Below the pieces are notes generated by a model. That model was not told the DNA's origin and did no database searches. It saw nothing but the letters and a program-made list of their open reading frames with translations. The position numbers and the translations under genes were made by a program. A stretch of 7,571 nt of DNA from Candidatus Methanophaga sp. GoMg3.2 (GTDB lineage Archaea > Halobacteriota > Syntropharchaeia > Alkanophagales > Methanospirareceae). Below are positions 1 through 4,155 of the stretch, in pieces (the first letter of the stretch is position 1; every line of letters begins with the position of its first letter). The stretch spans positions 1 through 7,571 of the forward strand of contig QBUN01000307.1 in assembly GCA_013180565.1 (NCBI GenBank), given 5' to 3'.

Positions 1-130
1 CTATCAAATCCTCGTAAAAATCATACAGTCCATCTCCATCAGTATCTCTATTTGTAGCTGATGCAATAGTAGATGATGCAACAGTCAATACTAATGCTAC
101 TATCAAAACAACTACAAAAGCTTGTTTCAT
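1..130 (-). CDS. Secreted protein with calcium-binding Asp-rich motif (N-terminal part, runs off window)
   Basis: Reading leftward from the ATG at 130 gives 43 codons before the window ends. The protein begins MKQAFVVVLIVALVLTVASS, a textbook signal peptide with one basic residue and a long hydrophobic core. A likely cleavage site lies near ASA (about residues 23-25). Directly after it comes a DTDGDGLYDFYE motif (residues 29-40), the alternating-Asp calcium loop typical of thrombospondin type-3, dockerin-like or EF-hand repeats. The start is well supported: a G-rich ribosome-binding site lies 6 nt upstream and a TATA box lies at the right distance beyond it. From the part seen, the mature product is exported and probably binds calcium near its N-terminus; the rest of its architecture is outside the window. 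It is too short here to name a family. Related surface-protein fragments occur further right in this window. Confidence 0.8.
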   Translation of the reverse strand, partial: MKQAFVVVLIVALVLTVASSTIASATNRDTDGDGLYDFYEDLI

Positions 131-136
131 TTTCTT

Positions 137-143
137 CCCCCTC
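137..143 (-). promoter_or_regulatory. Ribosome-binding site of the left-edge secreted gene
   Basis: On the minus strand GAGGGGG ends 6 nt before the ATG at 130. It is purine-rich and can pair with the CCUCC of archaeal 16S rRNA (partly through G-U pairs), and it supports this start codon. Confidence 0.55.
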
Positions 144-161
144 ATAACACATTATTCTCTC

Positions 162-174
162 CTTTTATATAAAA
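162..174 (-). promoter_or_regulatory. Archaeal TATA box for the left-edge secreted gene
   Basis: The minus strand reads CTTTTTATATAAAAG here, containing TTTATATA, a near-ideal archaeal TATA box. Transcription starting about 25 nt downstream would begin near 143, giving a very short leader that just includes the G-rich ribosome-binding site. This is the best promoter in the window. Confidence 0.65.
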
Positions 175-296
175 AGATGTGTAATGCATGCATAGGCGGA
201 TTTTCCAAAAGAGTAGATTCAACTATATTTAAATAATCGTAACTCCAATATTCATTTCACGTTAGAAGAAACGTTGCGAGACGATTTTGAGAAATA

Positions 297-419
297 GACT
301 TGTTGCGATATAAAATCCTATGAAATGCTGCCTTCTAAAGCATCCATTGCTCCGCGCATATTGCTCCTTTTTACGGATATTCGTTCTCCGGGCTTTTCCA
401 AATTATTCCGCAACAAGTC
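297..419. mobile_element. TA-flanked short inverted-repeat element (MITE-like)
   Basis: The ends GACTTGTTGCG (297-307) and CGCAACAAGTC (409-419) are perfect 11-bp inverted repeats. Both are flanked by TA (295-296 and 420-421), so the symmetric sequence is 13 bp including the TA. A TA target duplication is typical of IS630/Tc1-mariner-type elements, so the 123-bp unit looks like a non-autonomous MITE-like derivative. On the minus strand it contains a short open frame starting inside the terminal repeat (LEKPGERISVKRSNMRGAMD, then a stop). This could be a leftover from a parent transposase or chance. The element abuts the end of the nearby 0.5-kb direct repeat. I cannot assign an IS family, and no second copy is visible in this window. 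Confidence 0.55.
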
Positions 420-430
420 TAATATATGAA

Positions 431-927
431 AAACTATAATTCCCTCCCGTGGAAATCCGTGCAATCTCGTGGTTTGCTATACGCGCTTATCACCAGTCAT
501 ATTCAAAGCGGTATTCCAAGCTTTCTACAGTATTACCGCTCTGATCTGTGCTATTTATTCACAACGAAATAATAGGTGGTGTCCGGCGATAATCCGGTTA
601 GTGTTATCTCATGCTCCTTGACAAATAGCTCATCTATGCTTAGCTCAGTAGACGCCGCTGAGTTCACACCGTATTTCAGCACGCTATCTGCGAACTCATC
701 TGTTACACATGTTATCTTCGCTGAGTTGTTCACTAAGTTTATTACGGTTATATCACCATGAACTCTTTTGGATAGATTAGCTCTTCGCAATGGTTGGTGT
801 TTGCAGATACAAATATCAATCTGCTTGGTACAACTGCGTGCGAAATATTAGCGAGTGCCGCAGGGATGTTATCCAAATCAGCGCAATAAACGGTATTTGC
901 GTGTTCTGCTGTTATTCGCGGTGTTAC
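431..927. repeat. Long direct repeat, copy A
   Basis: This segment matches 1943-2460 in the same orientation across the whole C-terminal part of the FnIII-type gene and about 60 bp beyond its stop. Within 784-902 I count only two mismatches (853 and 876), both synonymous in the gene's frame. Copy A differs from copy B by a 25-bp deletion near 740 and a 4-bp insertion near 550. Similarity stops abruptly at 927 and near 431. Confidence 0.85.
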
Positions 928-1106
928 ATTGTCCTTTGTATTGATTAGCTTCGGGGAATAATCTGATGTGACATTCCAAATGGTATGTGCATCCTCGATT
1001 ACTATCTGTGACGCACTTGCCGCCGTTAGCGGGATACAGAGTACTGAAGCTAGGATTAGGCTTTTGCTTTAATCTTCCCTTTTTCCGTTATTATCTCTAT
1101 TCTCAT
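490..1106 (-). pseudogene. Broken secreted FnIII-type protein gene (copy A)
   Basis: Repairing three lesions gives one secreted protein. A start at ATG 1106 would encode MRIEIITEKGKIKAK. One A is then missing from an A-run at about 1062-1065, after which the frame reads SLILASVLCIPLTAASAS, a convincing signal-peptide core and cleavage site. The frame continues through a domain of about 80 residues containing YCADLDNIPAALANISHAVV and NHCEELIYPKEFM. A 25-bp deletion near 740 then shifts the frame into an FnIII/purple-acid-phosphatase-N-like beta domain (DEFADSVLKYGVNS, DTTYYFVV). A 4-bp insertion near 550 adds a premature stop, after which the expected tail STDQSGNTVES...EYDW ends at TGA 492-490. 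The deletion and insertion are directly visible by comparison with copy B. The start repair is inference. The gene is probably dead, although the N-terminal secreted part could still be made if the first frameshift is a sequencing error. Confidence 0.75.
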
Positions 1107-1243
1107 TTCTGTCTGTTCCCGTGCTATTTTATCAGCATCGTAGAACATTATTTCATGTTGTATCTTTTTAAGTAAGTGCCATAACAATGAGAGATTCTGT
1201 ATTCAGCGTATATAGCGTTGTTTTTTTTAGGATGAAACATCCA

Positions 1244-1627
1244 TTAGTAAAGATGAACTTCCAATTTGGCAATCTTTGATATTTCCCCGAAGTCCCCATC
1301 TCTCGTTGCTATTTTATCCGCACCATTTGCAATAGCGATACCTGCTATGAGAACATCAAGAGCATTAACTGCTTTCCCCGAGCTCAAAAGCTTTGCCATT
1401 ATTTCGCTTGACTTATCCGCTGCATTCAAATCATAATCCAAAATCCTGATCCTTGAGAAGAAACTCCTGAAAAATTTACCCTCCTTCTTTGCGTTCCTAT
1501 GCTTTATTCCAGAGAAAACTTCATGATAGGTGATAGCGGTGGTTGCAACGTCAGTTCTTATAATCGCCTGCGTTCCCTCTTCTCCCTTGAAAAAATCAAT
1601 TAAAAAGCTTGTATCTAGAATGATCAT
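1244..1627 (-). CDS. vapC: PIN-domain ribonuclease toxin, VapC family
   Basis: This 127-aa protein is a single PIN domain of normal VapC length. VapC toxins are Mg-dependent RNases that cut specific RNAs, often tRNA or rRNA, and are neutralised by the partner VapB. The acidic metal-binding residues are all present: Asp5 in MIILDTS, Glu36 in YHEVFSG, Asp91 in NALDVLIAGIA, and Asp110/Asp112 in TRDGDF. It therefore looks catalytically intact. The ATG at 1627 overlaps the antitoxin stop codon by four bases (ATGA, 1624-1627), so the two genes are translationally coupled in one transcript, antitoxin first. No ribosome-binding site of its own is needed. The module lies between two copies of a 0.5-kb direct repeat. 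The family is certain; the RNA target cannot be read from sequence. Confidence 0.93.
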   Translation of the reverse strand: MIILDTSFLIDFFKGEEGTQAIIRTDVATTAITYHEVFSGIKHRNAKKEGKFFRSFFSRIRILDYDLNAADKSSEIMAKLLSSGKAVNALDVLIAGIAIANGADKIATRDGDFGEISKIAKLEVHLY

Positions 1628-1845
1628 ATCCTAAACCGCGATGATGCTCTTATTCTCCTGGTATCCTCTTCTAATCCACTCAATACTTCGTCATCCTTCA
1701 AAACACCGAAAAAATCCACTAAGTTCGCTTCCCTTTTTTTAGTTATCAGCTTTTCTACTACATCACAAAAACTCTCATCTTCTCTTTTCATGCTCTTTAG
1801 ATTTTCATATACATCTTCCCTCATTGAAATTGTTTTTGTTCCCAT
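1624..1845 (-). CDS. vapB: VapB antitoxin, archaeal DUF217 type
   Basis: This 73-aa protein starts MGTKTISMREDVYENLKSMK, followed by a DESFCDVVEKLI segment. That is the usual N-terminal DNA-binding and dimerisation half of the archaeal VAPB_antitox (DUF217) family, with a ribbon-helix-helix-like strand and two helices. The C-terminal half (residues 40-73, ending TRRIRASSRFRI) is acidic then strongly basic and should wrap the VapC active site. It is followed immediately by vapC with a 4-base overlap. In this family the VapBC complex usually represses its own promoter. A CATG-CTAT-CATG symmetric sequence spans the start codon (1843-1854) and could be part of an operator, but that is speculative. 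The TATA box sits so close that the mRNA is probably leaderless. Length and context are typical and there are no lesions. Confidence 0.92.
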   Translation of the reverse strand: MGTKTISMREDVYENLKSMKREDESFCDVVEKLITKKREANLVDFFGVLKDDEVLSGLEEDTRRIRASSRFRI

Positions 1846-1866
1846 GCTATCATGTTACCACTTCTG

Positions 1867-1877
1867 AATATAAATAG
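1867..1877 (-). promoter_or_regulatory. TATA box of the vapBC operon
   Basis: The minus strand reads CTATTTATATT. The box core TTTATATT lies 22-29 nt upstream of the vapB ATG at 1845, so transcription would start at or next to the A of the ATG. No Shine-Dalgarno-like sequence is visible between them, which fits leaderless translation of vapB with vapC coupled behind it. Confidence 0.6.
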
Positions 1878-1942
1878 TAAGCCTGAATCTTTTGTAAAAA
1901 TCAAAGCACCATAATTTTAAAACAAATTAAATATTATAATGG

Positions 1943-2460
1943 AAACTATTATTCCTTCCCGTGGAAATCCATGTAATCTCGTGGTGTGCCATAAGCGCTT
2001 ATCACCACACGTATTTGAAGCTGTATTCCGAGCTCTCGGCAGAATTACCGCTCTGATCCGTACTATTCACAACGAAATAATAGGTTGTGTCCGATGATAA
2101 ACCGGTTAGCGTTATCTCATGGTCCTTGACAAACAGCACATCTATGCGTGTCTCAGGATACGCCGTTGAGTTCATACCGTATTTCAGCACGCTATCTGCG
2201 AACTCATCTGTTTTCCAGGTTACCTTCGCTGAGTTGTTCGCCAGGGTTATTACGGATATATCGGTAATCACCGGCGGTATCGTATCATTCATGAACTCTT
2301 TTGGGTAGATTAGTTCTTCGCAATGGTTGGTGTTTGCAGATACAAATATCAATCTGCTTGGTACAACTGCGTGCGAAATATTAGCAAGTGCCGCAGGGAT
2401 GTTATCCAGATCAGCGCAATAAACGGTATTTGCGTATTCTGCGGTTATTCGCGCCGTTAC
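1943..2460. repeat. Long direct repeat, copy B
   Basis: This is the partner of 431-927 in the same orientation. It keeps the 25 bp lost from copy A and lacks copy A's 4-bp insertion, so it represents the less damaged version. It includes about 60 bp beyond the gene's stop codon, with a conserved GTGGAAATCC-type motif (1961-1984). Homology ends at 2460, inside the reading frame, so the N-terminal parts of the two genes differ. Confidence 0.85.
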
Positions 2461-2610
2461 AAAATTCGTTACAGTGGTCAATCCTGTCAAAATTGCCAGA
2501 ACGTTATGGTGGTTTACTATTTGCGAACAGGATGAAAATGTGGGGTACGATGGCTGAAAAATTAAAAAATCGCTGACTTTTTCGATTGTGCCTATAATAG
2601 CATCCTTCAC
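2002..2610 (-). CDS. FnIII-type surface protein copy B, N-terminus not matching copy A
   Basis: This 202-aa frame starts with GTG at 2610 and ends TGA at 2002. Residues 52-110 (ARITAEYANTVYCADLDN, NHCEELIYPKEFM) and the FnIII/purple-acid-phosphatase-N-like beta domain (about 111-200; DEFADSVLKYGMNS, LSSDTTYYFVVNSTDQSG) match copy A and are intact. Residues 1-51 do not match copy A beyond a short SQIV similarity, and they lack a signal peptide. A secreted-type domain has therefore been joined to an unrelated or degraded upstream stretch. The start is weak: no ribosome-binding site, a GTG codon, and only 12 nt after the stop of the acylphosphatase-like gene, which might carry it as the second cistron. 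In secreted proteins such domains mediate adhesion or spacing, but no binding partner can be inferred. It may be a truncated copy with a fortuitous open N-terminus. Confidence 0.55.
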   Translation of the reverse strand: MKDAIIGTIEKVSDFLIFQPSYPTFSSCSQIVNHHNVLAILTGLTTVTNFVTARITAEYANTVYCADLDNIPAALANISHAVVPSRLIFVSANTNHCEELIYPKEFMNDTIPPVITDISVITLANNSAKVTWKTDEFADSVLKYGMNSTAYPETRIDVLFVKDHEITLTGLSSDTTYYFVVNSTDQSGNSAESSEYSFKYVW

Positions 2611-2622
2611 TTCAAAAGCAAC

Positions 2623-3246
2623 CTAAACCATCCCGATTTTTGTCTTTATCGCTTCTACCTCATGTTCGATCCTTGTAAACTTCTCTTCCATATACGACCT
2701 CAAGTCATCTCTTAGCGCACTTATTTCCGTTACTATTTCTTCTTTACTTCGGTCTATCCGTTCCGATACGCCCCCTATCGCATCGATGGTCTCATCCTGC
2801 TTCCCCAGCATCATATCCTGCTTCCCCAGCATCTTTTTACCTATCTCTACCGATTCTTCTCCGAGTTCGACAGACCTCTCTGCTACTTTTAAAGTACTTT
2901 CGCCCAGCTCTACGGACCTATAAAGCAATTTACCTGCGGTATCTAAACGTTCTACTATCTCCTCGCCCCACTCGCCCCTCTTTATCTCGAAGTATTCGAA
3001 TTCACCTCTGAAATCATCAAAATTGACTTCTACGCTTTCTACATCTATCGGGAACTTAATTATCTTTATCCTCTTGATAAACAGGTCTATATGCTCATCT
3101 TCGCCCTCTGCTACTATTCTAACATCATAAGGTTTAACATTCTCTACAAAGCCCGTTACATTCAGCTTACGAGCTGTCTCCTCCACCTCATCCCGATAAC
3201 CCACCTTTTGCACTCTCCCTTTCGCTGTGATCGCCACTCTTTTCAT
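2623..3246 (-). CDS. Acylphosphatase-domain protein with long coiled-coil tail
   Basis: Of 207 residues, 1-92 form an acylphosphatase fold with the signature GRVQKVGYRDEVEETARKL and TGFVENV. The catalytic pair is present: Arg18 (GYR) and Asn36 (VEN). Family members hydrolyse acyl phosphates such as acetyl- or carbamoyl-phosphate, and some fused versions act as ligand sensors. The usual Gly in VQGV is Lys14 here, which may affect the phosphate-binding loop. Residues 97-207 are almost entirely helical and charged, with heptad-like repeats (SVELGES/SVELGEE and a duplicated MLGKQD), which predicts an elongated coiled coil. There is no signal peptide or membrane segment, so it should be cytoplasmic. 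Ordinary acylphosphatases are about 90 aa, so this is a fusion more than twice that length. The ATG is preceded by AGG and by a TATA box at leaderless or near-leaderless distance. A scaffold or regulatory role is as likely as metabolism. Confidence 0.82.
   Translation of the reverse strand: MKRVAITAKGRVQKVGYRDEVEETARKLNVTGFVENVKPYDVRIVAEGEDEHIDLFIKRIKIIKFPIDVESVEVNFDDFRGEFEYFEIKRGEWGEEIVERLDTAGKLLYRSVELGESTLKVAERSVELGEESVEIGKKMLGKQDMMLGKQDETIDAIGGVSERIDRSKEEIVTEISALRDDLRSYMEEKFTRIEHEVEAIKTKIGMV
2791..2832 (-). repeat. 21-bp tandem duplication encoding a coiled-coil heptad
   Basis: Two adjacent 21-bp units (2791-2811 and 2812-2832) share TCCTGCTTCCCCAGCAT and encode MLGKQDM followed by MLGKQDE in the acylphosphatase-like protein. 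The unit is exactly one heptad, so the duplication lengthens the coiled coil by two helical turns without changing register. Confidence 0.8.
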
Positions 3247-3256
3247 CCTAACAATA

Positions 3257-3277
3257 AGTAAGAACCTTACTATAAAA
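3257..3277 (-). promoter_or_regulatory. TATA box and adjoining inverted repeat of the acylphosphatase-like gene
   Basis: The minus strand has TTTTATA at 3277-3271, centred about 28 nt upstream of the ATG at 3246. Directly downstream is a perfect 6-bp inverted repeat, AGTAAG-AAC-CTTACT (3257-3271), whose last base overlaps the TATA box. A protein bound there would block transcription initiation, so it is a plausible operator. The regulator is unknown. Confidence 0.45.
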
Positions 3278-3355
3278 AACCTTTATTTATGGCATACGAG
3301 AAATTGTGAAGTTTCAGGTCAACCTGTAGGCATAAATCTCGTGCTCTTTTACAAC

Positions 3356-3987
3356 TGCAACATGTCTGTGGACACTGCAATTAGATACGTGTAGAAAACA
3401 AGGTATCAGTTTCTTTGTGTTGAGTCCTACTATTATTTCGCTTACTATTCATAAGACATTTCTTATTCATAAACTTACCTCCCTTTCACTCCACTCGAAG
3501 AACATTCCAAGCGTGTTCTCAGATCTCATTTTCCCGATAAAGGCATCATTCGGAGTGTCAAAGTATTCCAGGTCAAGTGCCCCATGTATACGGTTATTAT
3601 ACCACTCTGCAAACGCATAAGCAGTATCAAACCTCCACCTATGTCTTCTGTACTCCTAAAACCACCGCTCGATCTTACCGTTCGTTTGCGGATTATTCCG
3701 CTTCTCCTCCTCGCTAAGATGTGTTTTTGGTCTTCTTTTCTTATCAAGCATAGGATATTCCCCTGTTTCCCTATAATACTTCACCAATTGCTGTATTCTT
3801 CTCCTAGAGACACCATATATCGTTGCAACCACCTCTGTGCTTTCACCTTTGTTTATTACCTGCTTAACTGCCCATTTGATCTTTTTGTCTGTTAGCTTCA
3901 CCATAAGATGAGGTGAAGCTTCTTGACGAAATAATTTCGGGACTCTACATCATAGCAGTTGGGATAGTGTTTATAGACATGTTTGCA
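3356..3987 (-). mobile_element. Deleted IS481-family insertion sequence
   Basis: The element carries a remnant transposase gene on the minus strand between two imperfect inverted ends. The ends, read inward, are GCAACATGTCTGTGGACACT (3357-3376) and GCAAACATGTCTATAAACACT (reverse complement, right side, 3966-3986). They share GCAA(A)CATGTCT and ACACT, and the TGTCT start suits IS481 ends. The unit is about 630 bp. A complete member should be roughly 1.1-1.2 kb, and the difference matches the internal deletion seen in the transposase. No clear target duplication is visible outside the ends, so exact borders are uncertain by several bases. The element can no longer move by itself, but might be mobilised by an intact relative if the ends are still recognised. 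Confidence 0.7.
3467..3904 (-). pseudogene. IS481-type transposase, internally deleted, with in-frame TAG
   Basis: The frame runs from ATG 3904 to TGA 3467 with one internal TAG at 3658-3656 (codon 83). Residues 1-60 are the N-terminal helix-turn-helix (STEVVATIYGVSRRRIQQLV, then RETGEYPMLDKKRRPKTHL). After SEEEKR the sequence jumps directly to NNPQTNGKIERWF, the C-terminal part of the DDE domain. It then continues past the TAG in the same frame as EYRRHRWRFDTAYAFAEWYN, NNRIHGALDLEYFDTP and ends SEREVSL. About 190 residues of a normal transposase, holding both catalytic Asp residues, are therefore missing; only the Glu of GKIER remains. The deletion keeps the frame, possibly through short homology at the RN/RRN junction. 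Recalled relatives have a Tyr-like residue where the TAG stands. The truncated HTH part could still bind IS ends. The catalytic enzyme is dead. Confidence 0.85.
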
Positions 3988-4155
3988 AAGATGAAATCAA
4001 TAATGTCCTTGGTTTATGGCAAGTTTAATTCCTAGGGGTCATCGGCAGAAGTATTGACACAGGTAACTATTGCCTTTGAAATAGGTTATATAGAAGAAAT
4101 ATATCTTTTTTATCTATCAAACTAAAATTTTAAATGGCGGGGGTAGTAGAAAGCG
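3905..4155. other. Intergenic region between the IS transposase and the large secreted gene
   Basis: The first 80 bp belong to the IS and contain an 8-bp palindrome GAAGCTTC (3915-3922) and an inverted repeat CGAAAT-A-ATTTCG (3927-3939) just upstream of the transposase start; these could fold in its mRNA leader. The right IS end is at about 3966-3987. From 3988 to 4155 I see no gene, only short open frames. An AT-rich stretch probably holds the promoter of the gene at 4156. Confidence 0.5.
4084..4093 (+). promoter_or_regulatory. Possible TATA box for the large secreted gene
   Basis: GGTTATATAG lies 63-72 nt upstream of the ATG at 4156, predicting a leader of about 40 nt with a G-run (GGCGGGGG, 4137-4143) as a weak ribosome-binding site. 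An alternative box, AATTTTAAAT (4126-4135), would make the mRNA nearly leaderless. The sequence does not decide between them. Confidence 0.3.

Noticed and set aside
987..1175. Plus-strand 62-aa open frame with hydrophobic residues
   Set aside because: It is antisense to the signal-peptide region of the FnIII copy A frame. It has no ribosome-binding site and no family resemblance, and its hydrophobicity is a by-product of the opposite strand.
1230..1242. Hairpin GGATG-AAA-CATCC next to a T-run downstream of vapC, as a terminator
   Set aside because: For the minus-strand vapBC transcript the stem is followed by A's and not U's. The T-run is on the wrong side, and no plus-strand gene ends here.
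2791..2832. 21-bp repeat as part of a CRISPR-like array
   Set aside because: There are only two adjacent units with no spacers, and the unit encodes exactly one coiled-coil heptad within a gene.
3315..3326. CAGGT-CA-ACCTG inverted repeat as an operator or attachment site
   Set aside because: The arms are only 5 bp and it lies outside the IS ends, with no nearby start codon that it would control.
3584..3895. Plus-strand 103-aa frame that could pass for a small membrane protein
   Set aside because: It lies wholly antisense to the IS481 transposase remnant, whose minus-strand frame shows clear family motifs.
3991..4035. Short plus-strand frame MKSIMSLVYGKFNS as the tail of a gene disrupted by the IS
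   Set aside because: It is too short, with no family resemblance and no matching piece on the left side of the IS.
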